Shown in pieces: positions 33,936 to 43,197 of a DNA stretch of 64,000 nt. Below the pieces are notes generated by a model. The model was not told the DNA's origin. It did not search any database and saw only the letters and a program-made list of their open reading frames with translations. Positions within the stretch are counted from its first letter, which is position 1; each line of letters opens with the position of its first letter. This DNA is from JAFDVL01 sp043783625 (lineage in GTDB: Bacteria; Acidobacteriota; Blastocatellia; RBC074). Made by a program: the position numbers and the translations under genes. Location of the stretch: contig JAYVZE010000148.1 of NCBI GenBank assembly GCA_043783625.1, positions 1 to 64,000 on the forward strand. Direction: 5' to 3'.

Positions 33936-34370
33936 ATGGCAAACCGAACAGCAACTATCGAAACTGATAAAGGAACAATCAAATTTGAACTCGCAGAAGA
34001 CCTCGCGCCGATTACGACGGCGAATTTTATTGGTCTGGCAGAAAGTAAATTTTATGACGGACTGAATTTTCACCGCGTCGAACCAGGCTTTGTCATTCAA
34101 GGCGGATGTCCGCAGGGCAACGGTACGGGCGGATCAGATCAGCGCATCAAATTAGAAGTTTCTCCGAACCTCAAACACGGTGAAGCCGGAGGCGTAGCAA
34201 TGGCGCGTTCATCACATCCTGACAGTGCCAGTTGCCAGTTTTATATCACGCTGGGCCCGGCAGGATTTTTAGATATGCAATACGCGGTGTTCGGGCGAGT
34301 GACTGAAGGAATGGATGTCGTCAAACAAATTCGCGTCGGTGACAAGATGACCAGCGTTACCATCAGTTAA
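33936..34370 (+). CDS. Cyclophilin-type peptidyl-prolyl isomerase
   Basis: A 144-residue peptidyl-prolyl cis-trans isomerase that speeds protein folding at proline bonds. The active-site signature is FHRVEPGFVIQGG, followed by GVAMARSSHPDSASCQFYI, the usual substrate-binding region, and YAVFGRVTEGMDVV near the end. There is no signal peptide, so it is a cytoplasmic PpiB-like enzyme. It follows the HAD phosphatase gene but is separated from it by a palindromic element. A strong bidirectional terminator lies downstream. Confidence 0.95.
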   Translation: MANRTATIETDKGTIKFELAEDLAPITTANFIGLAESKFYDGLNFHRVEPGFVIQGGCPQGNGTGGSDQRIKLEVSPNLKHGEAGGVAMARSSHPDSASCQFYITLGPAGFLDMQYAVFGRVTEGMDVVKQIRVGDKMTSVTIS

Positions 34371-34392
34371 AACAAAATTAGCCGCCAAAAAC

Positions 34393-34428
34393 AAAAGGAA
34401 GAATTGTAAAATTACAATTCTTCCTTTT
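34393..34428. terminator. Bidirectional intrinsic terminator
   Basis: A perfect 17-bp stem (AAAAGGAAGAATTGTAA and its complement) with a two-base loop lies between the convergent cyclophilin and BON-domain genes. It has a T-rich flank on both strands and so should end transcription in both directions. Confidence 0.85.
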
Positions 34429-34451
34429 TAGTTTTTCCGAAGCTTTAAAAA

Positions 34452-34847
34452 CTAAGGCTTCTTAGGTGCGGCTACCGGCTTGGCTGCGGGAGCAGCTTTG
34501 GGAGCCTTTTCCTTAGGCGCAACAGTAATATTATTTGTTACTGAAGTCGCACCACAAGCTTTTGCTGCGCGAGTTTGACCACCTTTGGCGCCACCGCTGT
34601 TCACATCACCTGTCAGGGTTGCAACTCCGCCACTGACAGAAGCTTTGCCATTTTTGATGGCACTTGAAGCAGCAAATTTATCGTTGATACATTTGGCAAC
34701 TTCCGCATCACTCTTCGGCACGGATGCAACTTTGGCAGCCTTGGCAGGCTTCTCAGTTTTCGTTGCCGGAGCTGTTGCATTCTGTGCCATTGCACTCAAA
34801 GCAAATACCGCAACAGCTAAAATACTAAACAAATATTTTTTCATCAT
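34452..34847 (-). CDS. BON-domain exported protein
   Basis: A 131-residue protein with a signal peptide (KKYLFSILAVAVFALSAMAQ). An Ala/Lys-rich linker leads into one BON domain (about residues 45-112: DAEVAKCINDKF, VSGGVATLTGDV, AAKACGATSVTNNI). The C-terminus is a repetitive Lys/Ala/Pro tail (PKAAPAAKPVAAPKKP). BON domains bind phospholipid and occur in periplasmic osmotic-stress proteins such as OsmY; the basic tail could bind peptidoglycan or lipid. A ribosome binding site (AGGAGA) lies seven bases upstream. Confidence 0.88.
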   Translation of the reverse strand: MMKKYLFSILAVAVFALSAMAQNATAPATKTEKPAKAAKVASVPKSDAEVAKCINDKFAASSAIKNGKASVSGGVATLTGDVNSGGAKGGQTRAAKACGATSVTNNITVAPKEKAPKAAPAAKPVAAPKKP

Positions 34848-35061
34848 CTAATCTCCTTCTCGGTTTGGGGGAAGTATCCAACCTACACACACTACTCAGC
34901 AATCGGACAGGGTATAAAAACGCTATTCCTGTTGTGCAAATGAAATGCACGATGGATACAAAATACCAATATTGGTGGCGACTAAGATATTTGATGTAAA
35001 GTGATTAATCAAGCCTCTTATCTGAATTTCTGGACTTATTCTGCAAAAAATCAGAAGCGGC

Positions 35062-36195
35062 TTACCCATTTCCACGATTTTCCAGCATTCTGCCCAAAGC
35101 AACTTTCGCCCAATGCGCTGTTTCTTCATCTACCGAAATTTGGTTTACAACATTTCCAACGATCAGGTTTTCCAGCGACCATAAAAGATTTTCAGGAGCA
35201 ATGCGGAACATCGTCGCGCACATACATAAATCCGGCGAGAGCAACGTCACAAACTTGTCCTGATGCTTATGCGCCAGCCGATTGACCAGGTTGACTTCGG
35301 TTCCAACCGCCCATTTGCTGCCTGCCGGAGCTTCATCCAAGGTCCGAAGGATAAATTCAGTTGAGCCGTTTAAATCTGCTTTGTTGACGACTTCATACCG
35401 ACATTCTGGATGTACTAAAACTTTAATTCCCGGATACTCGGCTCGCCGTTCATCCACGTGACGCGGCAAAAATCTGCCGTGAACGGAGCAAAATCCTTTC
35501 CACAAAATTACTTTCGCGTTAACCAAATCTTCCGCCGTATTCCCGCCTAAATCCAGACGCGGATCCCATACGACCATTTTATCTAATGGGATTCCATGCT
35601 TGATTCCGGTGTTGCGTCCAAGATGTTCATCAGGAAAGAAAATAAGTTTTTCAGAATTTCCGAGTGCCCAATCAAAGAGCTTGACCGCATTTGATGAAGT
35701 ACAAACCGCGCCGCCATTCCTGCCACAAAACGCTTTCAGATTCGCCGCAGAATTCATATAGGTAATTGGCAGCACACCCGTAATTCCAAGTTCGGCTAAT
35801 TGCTCCCAGGCGGTTTCGACCTGTTCAATATTTGCCATATCCGCCATTGAACATCCCGCGCCAAGATCAGGCAAAATTACTTTTTGATGCGGCTGGCTGA
35901 GGATGTCAGCCGATTCCGCCATAAAATGGACTCCTGCAAAAACAATAAAATCCGCCGTCGGACGGGTCTGCGCCTGAAGTGCCAGATTAAAAGAATCACC
36001 GGTAAAATCAGCGTGTTCAATAACATCGTCACGCTGATAATGATGACCAAGAATCACCAGGCGATCACCCAGCTTTTGCCGCGCCTGCTGAAGACGTGTA
36101 CGCAATTCGGCTTCGCTTAAATGAATATAATCATCCAACGGCAACTCACCCTTCGCGTCATAATTTTCAATCGCTGGAACTGTGGCAATACTCAT
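35062..36195 (-). CDS. nadA: Quinolinate synthase A
   Basis: A 377-residue iron-sulfur enzyme that condenses iminoaspartate with dihydroxyacetone phosphate to make quinolinate, the second step of de novo NAD synthesis. Motifs include LVILGHHYQRDDVIEHADF, the cysteine in ITYMNSAANLKAFCG, VHPECRYEVV and the C-terminal LCMCATMFRI. Cluster ligands come from these cysteines. The ribosome binding site GAGGAGA lies six bases before the ATG. No nadB or nadC gene is adjacent. An inverted repeat upstream may be its operator. Confidence 0.96.
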   Translation of the reverse strand: MSIATVPAIENYDAKGELPLDDYIHLSEAELRTRLQQARQKLGDRLVILGHHYQRDDVIEHADFTGDSFNLALQAQTRPTADFIVFAGVHFMAESADILSQPHQKVILPDLGAGCSMADMANIEQVETAWEQLAELGITGVLPITYMNSAANLKAFCGRNGGAVCTSSNAVKLFDWALGNSEKLIFFPDEHLGRNTGIKHGIPLDKMVVWDPRLDLGGNTAEDLVNAKVILWKGFCSVHGRFLPRHVDERRAEYPGIKVLVHPECRYEVVNKADLNGSTEFILRTLDEAPAGSKWAVGTEVNLVNRLAHKHQDKFVTLLSPDLCMCATMFRIAPENLLWSLENLIVGNVVNQISVDEETAHWAKVALGRMLENRGNG

Positions 36196-36219
36196 AATTT
36201 CTCCTCAACTGATAATCAA

Positions 36220-36242
36220 GTTAGTGTACTTTCTACACTAAC
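36220..36242. promoter_or_regulatory. Candidate operator upstream of nadA
   Basis: GTTAGTGTA (36220-36228) and TACACTAAC (36234-36242) form a perfect nine-base inverted repeat with a five-base spacer, starting 25 bases upstream of the nadA ATG. A further AGTGTAC lies at 36254-36260. Its size suits a dimeric repressor, possibly one sensing NAD status, but I cannot assign it to a known regulator. Confidence 0.5.
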
Positions 36243-36356
36243 AAGTTTTTATAAGTGTACAAGTTCTGTTCTTCACGCGCAAGCGGGTTTCCTGAAAAAT
36301 TTTATGTGGGAGAGGCTGACGGAAAAGTGCTTTTGCGTTAGAGTGACGCACAAGTT

Positions 36357-36914
36357 ATGAGTGAACTATCAACGCCGAAAAAATCATTTGAATTCTCTTC
36401 TCGTGAAATTGAAGAAGACATCCGCGCCCAGATCAGCCGGGCCTTTCACGAAGCGCGTTGGCTCATCACAAATTTGATTTTACCAGGTTCAGAAATCAAA
36501 GCTCCAACCATTGAACAGGCGACGAATTCTCCACTGGCAGAACAGATGCGAACCGTCATCGAACACGCCGCCGGATTGCGCGAAGTCCCGAATGTTTATG
36601 GGCAATGTATGCAATTATTGCGCCTGCTTTACGGCAAAGCCCCCAGCCACGAACAAACGATTCCCTCTATTTTCTGGACGACGCCACTCGGTTCAGCAAT
36701 CCACGAATGCTCCGGCAGTTTCACCGAACTCACCGAAGAAACTGAACTCACCGAACCCGAAGCCGCACGATTTCTGGGTGTCAGTCAACTAACAATTTTG
36801 AGCTATTGTCAGAACGAAGGATTGAAACCCTGTCGAATGATTGGACCAAGATGTTTATTTAAGGCAAATGAGTTGAAGGCTTTTCGGAAACGAAGATTTC
36901 AGGAAGAAAGTTAG
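36357..36914 (+). CDS. Helix-turn-helix domain protein
   Basis: A 185-residue protein. Its C-terminal third has an excisionase/MerR-type helix-turn-helix (EAARFLGVSQLTILSYCQNE, about residues 136-155) followed by a wing-like PCRMIGPRCLFKANELKAF. The N-terminal two thirds are helical and unassigned. It is divergent from nadA and so might regulate it, but the presence of a DNA-binding segment next to nadA is only circumstantial. It converges with the metallophosphoesterase gene, eight bases apart. Confidence 0.7.
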   Translation: MSELSTPKKSFEFSSREIEEDIRAQISRAFHEARWLITNLILPGSEIKAPTIEQATNSPLAEQMRTVIEHAAGLREVPNVYGQCMQLLRLLYGKAPSHEQTIPSIFWTTPLGSAIHECSGSFTELTEETELTEPEAARFLGVSQLTILSYCQNEGLKPCRMIGPRCLFKANELKAFRKRRFQEES

Positions 36915-36922
36915 TCAGACTT

Positions 36923-37843
36923 TTATTGTTGCAGTTCCAGCACCGAAACTTCCGGCATACATCCATATCGAAGCGGAACCACGACCGTTCCCAAGCCGCG
37001 ATTCACATAAAGCTGCGTATTGCCCAGCACCGCATGACCACGCATAAATTTACGGCTGGGACGATGCAGCCATCTCGACAAAGCGGTATCTTTTTTCGGT
37101 GCTAGAAGCTTCCAGTCAATTTGCCCACCATGCGTATGTCCGCTCAGCATTAAATCAACTCCGGCGCGTGCGGCTTCGCGGATTAAGGCGGGATTGTGCG
37201 CTAACAAAATGCGTGTTTCCAGACGTGAAGTTCCGGCTAAGGCGGCTTTCATATCGTCCAGCTTCATCATTAAATCGTCTACGCCAGCAATGCAAATGGT
37301 CGCGCCATCTTTTTCAAGGCGAACATTTTCATTGCACAATACGCGAATTTCTTGCGCTTCGAGTGCCTGTTTCATCATTGCGCCATCCGTCCAATGATCG
37401 TGATTTCCCAGCACGGCATACACGCCATGCTTAGCGCGTAAATGTCCGAGCGCACGGGCGCAGCCGGGAATGTAATCAGCAGAATGCGAAATATAATCTC
37501 CGGTCAGAACAACGAGATCAGGCTCCAGGGTATTGACGTGTTCGCAGACCGAAGTGATTTCAGCCTCACTCACGAAAGAGCTGTGATGAATATCTGAAAG
37601 CTGGATAATTTTGAAATTCTTGAAGACTTCGGGCAGCTTCGCAATTTTGATGGGAAGATTCGTGATTTGGACGCGAGTCGTTTCAAATAATGCCGCTCGT
37701 AAAAAATTAATTAACTTACGACGACCTAACGTCTCAATACTTATGGGGTACTGCGATGAGGAATATTGCGATTGATTGGAAATCCGGCTGATGACCCGAT
37801 GTTTCACACGCAGATTAAAATCAGCCATTACTTTTCTTTTCAT
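36923..37843 (-). CDS. Metallophosphoesterase (YaeI/LpxG-like)
   Basis: A 306-residue calcineurin-like phosphoesterase. The dimetal motifs are in order: IIQLSDIHHSSF, VVLTGDYISH, LGNHDHW, LLAHNP and SGHTHGGQ. There is no long membrane segment, but the N-terminus is basic with a hydrophobic stretch (INFLRAALFETTRV), as in YaeI-like enzymes that work at the inner membrane. Relatives include UDP-diacylglucosamine hydrolases of lipid A synthesis (LpxG); that activity is possible but not shown. An alternative start lies at the ATG six codons in. Confidence 0.9.
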   Translation of the reverse strand: MKRKVMADFNLRVKHRVISRISNQSQYSSSQYPISIETLGRRKLINFLRAALFETTRVQITNLPIKIAKLPEVFKNFKIIQLSDIHHSSFVSEAEITSVCEHVNTLEPDLVVLTGDYISHSADYIPGCARALGHLRAKHGVYAVLGNHDHWTDGAMMKQALEAQEIRVLCNENVRLEKDGATICIAGVDDLMMKLDDMKAALAGTSRLETRILLAHNPALIREAARAGVDLMLSGHTHGGQIDWKLLAPKKDTALSRWLHRPSRKFMRGHAVLGNTQLYVNRGLGTVVVPLRYGCMPEVSVLELQQ

Positions 37844-38049
37844 TCAATTTTGACCGCTGCTGTTTGGGGACCCAGACAGCTATCAGCACGAACTCCTTTT
37901 CAAGGCTCGAATTATAGCTCTTTCGTTGTAGAAAGAGCAAGATTGAGGTGTTTAAAAGAATTAAGCCTAAGCAGCGGGATTTTATCTTTTCCCAAGTCTG
38001 CGGTAATATGTGACGTTAAATTCTTAGTAGAACTATTTCTTTTGTTGTT

Positions 38050-39054
38050 ATGGAAATCAAAACCAAACGAAGAATTTCGCGGATTGTCCGCGAAAGAAAA
38101 ATGGCCGCTAAAGCTTTGCTATCAACCAAACATACGCTGTTGGCTCATATTATTCCGATGCGCCGCTGCAATCTGGCTTGTGGTTATTGCAATGAGTACG
38201 ACAAGACTTCCGATCCGGTGCCATTCGTCGAAATGCAGAAACGGATTGATAAGCTGGCGTCCTTTGGAACTTCTCTGATTGTTATTAGCGGCGGCGAGCC
38301 GATGATGCATCCGCAGATTTGCGACATTATCGCCCACATTCGCAGCAAAAATATTCTCTGCGGATTGATTAGCAACGGCTATTACATGACCAGAGAAAAC
38401 ATTCGTAAGCTGAATGAAGCGCGGTTGGATTATCTGCAAATCAGCATTGATAACGTCACGCCGGATGAAGTTTCTCAGAAAAGTTTGAAGGTGCTGGCTC
38501 CGCGTTATTTGCGTTATTTATCCGAAGACGCTGAGTTTCATATCAACATCAATTCTGTCATTGGCGGAGGAATAAAAACCCCTGAAGACGCGCTGGCAGT
38601 CGCGGATAAAGCGGTCGAATTAGGTTTTTCGACTTCGCTCGGAATCATTCACGACGGCACGGGTCAGCTTAAATCTTTAAGCGACCGCGAGATGACAATT
38701 TACAATAAACTCAGAAATTTCGGGAAAAGTGGATGGACTCGTTTTAATGGTTTTCAGGATGATCTGGCGCACGGCAAGCCGCACGAATGGCGTTGCCGGG
38801 CCGGAGCGCGCTACCTCTACATCTGCGAAGACGGTCTTGTCCATTATTGTTCGCAACAACGCGGATTCCCTGGCACTCCGATTGAGAATTATTCGATGGA
38901 CGACATCAAGCGCGAATTTTATTCAGAAAAACCCTGCGCGAAATTTTGCACGATTGCCTGTGTCCAGCAAATCGCGTATTTCGATAATTGGCGTGCTCCG
39001 CAAACATCTGAAAATCGCCCTTCGCTCGAAGGTGAATTCGGCGGAGCCGTTTAG
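38050..39054 (+). CDS. Radical SAM protein with C-terminal cysteine cluster
   Basis: A 334-residue enzyme with the radical SAM motif Cys40-x3-Cys44-x2-Cys47 (RRCNLACGYC) and the SAM-binding GGEPMMHPQI. The C-terminus has additional cysteines (WRCRAGARYLYICEDG, HYCSQQ, PCAKFCTIACVQQ) that fit a SPASM/twitch-type auxiliary [4Fe-4S] cluster. Such enzymes modify peptides or small molecules; I cannot name the substrate and no precursor peptide gene is evident. It resembles the HpnH group in general layout only. It stands alone, followed by a palindromic repeat. Confidence 0.85.
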   Translation: MEIKTKRRISRIVRERKMAAKALLSTKHTLLAHIIPMRRCNLACGYCNEYDKTSDPVPFVEMQKRIDKLASFGTSLIVISGGEPMMHPQICDIIAHIRSKNILCGLISNGYYMTRENIRKLNEARLDYLQISIDNVTPDEVSQKSLKVLAPRYLRYLSEDAEFHININSVIGGGIKTPEDALAVADKAVELGFSTSLGIIHDGTGQLKSLSDREMTIYNKLRNFGKSGWTRFNGFQDDLAHGKPHEWRCRAGARYLYICEDGLVHYCSQQRGFPGTPIENYSMDDIKREFYSEKPCAKFCTIACVQQIAYFDNWRAPQTSENRPSLEGEFGGAV

Positions 39055-39057
39055 AAA

Positions 39058-39130
39058 GGCAGAAGCCCGCACGTAGTAAGGGCTTTTTCACATTATGAAA
39101 AGACGCCCTTACTACGTGCGGGCTTCTGCC
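39058..39130. repeat. Inverted repeat element, family A copy 2
   Basis: Perfect 26-base arms at 39058-39083 and 39105-39130 are separated by 21 bases. The arm begins GGCAGAAGCCCGCACGTAG. It shares about 20 core bases per arm with copy 1 at 33835-33906. It fills the whole 79-base gap between the convergent radical SAM and transporter genes, starting four bases after one stop codon and ending three before the other. Confidence 0.88.
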
Positions 39131-39133
39131 TTG

Positions 39134-40417
39134 TTATTTCATCCCCAACAACACGCCTTGTCCGTCACTAAAAATTCCCGCGACACATCCCGTCATCAAC
39201 GTCCCCAAAGTAGCCGCCAGCAAAGCTCGAAATCCAAGACTGGCTAAATCATCCCGGCGCGAAGGAACCAATGCTGCCGTTCCGCCGACAAAAATTGCGA
39301 CCGAAGCGACGTGCGCGAAACCGCACAACGCATAGCTCAAAATCACGACGGTACGCGGATCGCTGATTTGCCCGCTCGTCACCATTTGCGCCAAATCCTG
39401 ATACGCCACAACTTCCGTTAAAATCACACGTTCACCCAATAAACGTGCAGCTTCCGCGAGATCGGCACGCGCGATTCCCAGTAAGGCCACCAGCGGATAA
39501 AAAATCCAGCTCAGGATTTTTGTAATCGAAAGTGGTTCGGATAATCCAAGCATCTGACTAGGCCAGCCAATCAATTTGTCGCACAAAGCAACCAGCGCCA
39601 GAATCGCTACGAGCAAAGTCGCAATGCCAACGGCTAATTTTAATCCGTCGTTCGCGCCTTCGATAATCGCGCTCATCAAATTGCTGGAACGGGTAGATTC
39701 ATCCTCTGCCGGAACGGTCAGCGCCGTTTCAGGAGTTTCCGTTTCCGGCAATAATAATTTCGCCATCACGACTGAAGCAGGAATCGCAATCACCGACGCC
39801 GACAACAAATGTCCGGCAATATTCGGAAAAGATTTACTCAGCAATAACGTATAAATCCCCAGTGTAGTCGAAGCCGCCGTCGCCATCCCCGTACTCAACA
39901 CACACAGCAATTCTGAGCGCGTCATCTTCGCCAGATAAGGGCGAATCACTAACGCTGATTCGACTCCAACAAAAATATTTGCGGCTCCGCAGAGACTTTC
40001 AGCACCACTGATTTTCATCGTCCGATGAAAAAGTTTTGCAAAAATACGGACGATGAATTGCAAAACATTCAAGTGATAAAGCGCGGCTGACAACGCCGAA
40101 AAGAAAACAGCAATCGGCAGCGCTTGAAACGCCAGAATGAAGCCAACTGATCCCGCCTCTCCGGGACCGGCAGCCAGCGGGCCAAGCAGAAAATTCGACC
40201 CGGCTTTGGAAACATCGAGCAAAGCCATCACGCCATCATTGAGCTTCAAAAAAGTCTGGCGCGAACCCGGCAGACGAAAAATCAGCAGCCCGATAAAAAG
40301 CTGTAATCCCATTCCCCAGGCAACCGTGCGCCAATTGACTTTGCGACGATGAGCGGAAAGCAGCCACGCAATTCCGGCAAAAGCAAAAAACCCAAGGGCA
40401 GAGATCAGATGCAACAT
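39134..40417 (-). CDS. nupC: CNT-family nucleoside transporter
   Basis: A 427-residue inner-membrane protein of the concentrative nucleoside transporter family (NupC type), which imports nucleosides with Na+ or H+. It has about eight to ten hydrophobic segments. Family motifs include FVGVESALVIRPYLAKMTRSEL, the gate-region GMATAASTTLG and the C-terminal CGFAHVASVAIFVGG, the conserved Na+-site region. The exact ion and nucleoside are not predictable. It is not in an operon with nucleoside catabolism genes. Confidence 0.93.
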   Translation of the reverse strand: MLHLISALGFFAFAGIAWLLSAHRRKVNWRTVAWGMGLQLFIGLLIFRLPGSRQTFLKLNDGVMALLDVSKAGSNFLLGPLAAGPGEAGSVGFILAFQALPIAVFFSALSAALYHLNVLQFIVRIFAKLFHRTMKISGAESLCGAANIFVGVESALVIRPYLAKMTRSELLCVLSTGMATAASTTLGIYTLLLSKSFPNIAGHLLSASVIAIPASVVMAKLLLPETETPETALTVPAEDESTRSSNLMSAIIEGANDGLKLAVGIATLLVAILALVALCDKLIGWPSQMLGLSEPLSITKILSWIFYPLVALLGIARADLAEAARLLGERVILTEVVAYQDLAQMVTSGQISDPRTVVILSYALCGFAHVASVAIFVGGTAALVPSRRDDLASLGFRALLAATLGTLMTGCVAGIFSDGQGVLLGMK

Positions 40418-40456
40418 AGTATTCCTTTTCAGAGTTAAATTTATTAGCTCAAAGTA

Positions 40457-43150
40457 TTACGACTTAGAAACACCGAACCGGATTGCCAAGCCAGCCAAAG
40501 TCATATTATCAGCAATGGCATCATGTGGTATCAGCACATATTGCCACGGCTTTCCGCCATAGCTCGCAGCATACTCACTTGCTTGTTGACACCATTTGAC
40601 AGCGGCATCCCGTTTGGCGATGACGATTGGATCATCCATTTGATTGCTGGCTTTAGGTTCCAGCAAATAAATTTTATCCGGTGCTTCCGCCACAAAATCA
40701 GGTTGATATTCAAGATGGTCTCCCGCCTGCCGATAGAAAATTTGAAACTGTCCTTTGGCTGGTTTGAACCATTTCAATTCTTCTCGCTCCAGAATCACAG
40801 CCATTCGTCTTTCCGGGTCGGACTGAAATTTTTGCAATGGATAGAGACACCGCGCAAAGCCATTAAAAAGATATTTTGCCATGTTGCTTTTGTCTGTTGG
40901 AGACACCCGATAATCCATTGGTGGTTCACTGGCAGCAGCGGTGTAGGCGCATTGCTTGAGTTCCGAAAAACCTTTACTAATTTTTACTTCATACCCGGCA
41001 GCTTCTTCCCAGTAATGCTCCTGCATTTGCACATGAATAAAACGGGAGATGTCGCGTTGATAGCATCGCAATACCTTACGGGTTTCGTCCTCCGACAAAT
41101 AGCTTTTGAAATGCGCAACCGTTTGTGCCGCGAGGTCATACAGCAAATCGGCATGATCGTCATACGAAATATCATCAAAATCTACTAACCCGCTGACGAG
41201 GTAATCTTCTAATCGCGCTTCTTCAATCCCACCTTTGCCAAGTGAAAGGACTTCAAGCTGATTCGTGCGTAACGTCTGAATCCATAATTCTTCCGAAGGA
41301 GCCGGATAACGTAACGTCTCCAAACTAAGCTGAAATGATTTGAAGCCGGAACGCACTTCGCCTTTTGGCACAACCAGAATGCGCGGAATATCAATCGTTT
41401 GTTGCACCACAACTTCCGTCGTTTGAGCCACTACCGCCGCGATGTTTGGCTTCTCAAAGATACCTTCCAGCGTTGGTTGTACCGGACGATATTTTTCCTC
41501 CACCGCACGTACAATAGCGGCTTGCACTTCAGATTTTTGCAGGTAAGTAACCGAAGGCACAAAGTCAGGCTTGCTCTCAAATGTGCGAATCACTTCATAC
41601 GCAATTTGCGCAACTTGCTGCTCCTCCGGCTTTGTAAAAATTGGAGCACTATTGTTATTTGCCACCACAGTACTAGAAGTTTGTTGTATTGGTTGAAAGC
41701 CTAATTTACTTGCGAGTTGTGGTTGCGAAACAACCGTGACAGTGCGCTGTTGCAATTCGTCAGTATTGAGCACCAACGTCTGCAAACGAATCGCAGAATC
41801 AGCCCGATTCGCTTCATCAATGATTTCCTGAAATTTATCGTGGGCGACAATATTCAAACGATCCACGACGGCAACGCCTGTCCGCGTACCATAAGGCAAC
41901 CGCAAGCCGCGTCCGATAGATTGCTCAATCAGGATGCGGGCATTCGCCGCACGCAACGGAACAATCGTATAAAGATTTGTCACATCCCAGCCTTCCTTGA
42001 GCATGTTGACGTGAATCACAATTTCGGTTGGTTCTTGCGGATCTTCGACTTTCAGCAACCGCTCAATCATCGCCTCTTCTTCTGCACCTGTTTTGCTGGA
42101 ATCCACCTGAATGGCTTTGTCCTTATACCGACCTCCAAAAAAATTTTCATCCTGAATCTTTTGCAGCAACTGTCCCGCGTGCGTCGTGTCACGCGCAATG
42201 ACCAATAAAAACGGCTTCACAATTGCTCTGCCTGTTTCCCGCGCATACGTTTCTAATTCAACCTTCACACTTTCGTGCAGCCGTACACCATCCTCTAATT
42301 TGATCTGCTCAATCTCTTCCGTAGACATTCCCGCCGGATTGAAATCTTTCCGCGTCACCACTGCTGGTTCTTTGACAAAGCCATCTGCCATGGCTCGCGC
42401 TAATGGATAATCGAGAATCACATTCTTGAATGGAATTGCCCCTTTGCCGGTTTCGACAAATGGTGTCGCTGTCAATTCTAATCCCAATACCGGCTTTAAT
42501 TCATTGATGGCACGAATCCCTGACGAAGCTCGATACCGATGCGATTCATCCATCAACAAAACTAAATCAGGCAAATTTGCCAGATAAGAAAAATAGCTTT
42601 CGCCGATGTATTCTGACAGCCGTTTGATGCGTGGAGATTTGCCGCCGCGTACTTCAGAATTGATCTTGGAGATATTGAAAATATTCACCTTGCAGCGAAT
42701 CAATTCATCGAACAAAGTTCGCGCCGAAGATTCATAATTATCACCCGTAATCACTGCTGGCGGATCCGTCGCAAATTCCGCGATGCCTTTGAAAACATAC
42801 TTCGGTGTATTCGGCGTGAAATCAGTAATCAATTTGTTGTAGATCGTCAGGTTCGGAGCCAGCACAAAAAAATTGCTCAGTCCGTGCGCCAAATGCAGAT
42901 AGCTGATAAACGCACCCATTAATCGTGTTTTGCCAACCCCGGTTGCCAGCGCAAAACAGAGCGAAGGAAATTCGCGCTCGAAATCTGTCACGCCGGGAAA
43001 CTCGCTGTGGATAATGTCGAGTGCCGCTGCGATGTCGGCATCTTTTTTGGGCGGCGCAATTTCTGTGATGCGATCCAGAATTTCCAGCGAGTGACGTTGC
43101 GGAGCGCGTAAGCTCAAACGTCCCGCGATGGCATTGACATGTCGGTTCAT
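40457..43150 (-). CDS. Type III Res-like helicase-nuclease
   Basis: An 897-residue superfamily 2 helicase with a nuclease tail. Walker A is ATGVGKTR (residues 69-76), the DEAD-box equivalent is LLMDESHRY (about 200), and helicase C-terminal motifs include MLKEGWDV and EQSIGRGLRLPYG. A PD-(D/E)XK nuclease lies near the end: YQPDFVAEAPDKIYLLEPKAS (Asp, Glu-x-Lys). This is the layout of type III Res subunits, which cut DNA after ATP-driven diffusion and need a Mod partner. The Mod gene lies upstream on the same strand but is separated by a toxin-antitoxin pair. Details are in the island finding. Confidence 0.93.
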   Translation of the reverse strand: MNRHVNAIAGRLSLRAPQRHSLEILDRITEIAPPKKDADIAAALDIIHSEFPGVTDFEREFPSLCFALATGVGKTRLMGAFISYLHLAHGLSNFFVLAPNLTIYNKLITDFTPNTPKYVFKGIAEFATDPPAVITGDNYESSARTLFDELIRCKVNIFNISKINSEVRGGKSPRIKRLSEYIGESYFSYLANLPDLVLLMDESHRYRASSGIRAINELKPVLGLELTATPFVETGKGAIPFKNVILDYPLARAMADGFVKEPAVVTRKDFNPAGMSTEEIEQIKLEDGVRLHESVKVELETYARETGRAIVKPFLLVIARDTTHAGQLLQKIQDENFFGGRYKDKAIQVDSSKTGAEEEAMIERLLKVEDPQEPTEIVIHVNMLKEGWDVTNLYTIVPLRAANARILIEQSIGRGLRLPYGTRTGVAVVDRLNIVAHDKFQEIIDEANRADSAIRLQTLVLNTDELQQRTVTVVSQPQLASKLGFQPIQQTSSTVVANNNSAPIFTKPEEQQVAQIAYEVIRTFESKPDFVPSVTYLQKSEVQAAIVRAVEEKYRPVQPTLEGIFEKPNIAAVVAQTTEVVVQQTIDIPRILVVPKGEVRSGFKSFQLSLETLRYPAPSEELWIQTLRTNQLEVLSLGKGGIEEARLEDYLVSGLVDFDDISYDDHADLLYDLAAQTVAHFKSYLSEDETRKVLRCYQRDISRFIHVQMQEHYWEEAAGYEVKISKGFSELKQCAYTAAASEPPMDYRVSPTDKSNMAKYLFNGFARCLYPLQKFQSDPERRMAVILEREELKWFKPAKGQFQIFYRQAGDHLEYQPDFVAEAPDKIYLLEPKASNQMDDPIVIAKRDAAVKWCQQASEYAASYGGKPWQYVLIPHDAIADNMTLAGLAIRFGVSKS

Positions 43151-43197
43151 AAATTCACTTTGGTAAAAACATCAGAGGCGTTAAAATATGCGACACT

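Noticed and set aside
34923..35129. 68-codon minus-strand open frame overlapping the end of nadA
   Set aside because: It overlaps nadA in another frame and lacks recognisable features; treated as accidental.
37917..37938. Small hairpin GCTCTTTC/GAAAGAGC between the phosphoesterase and radical SAM genes
   Set aside because: Eight base pairs with no T-run and no conservation evidence; too weak for a feature.
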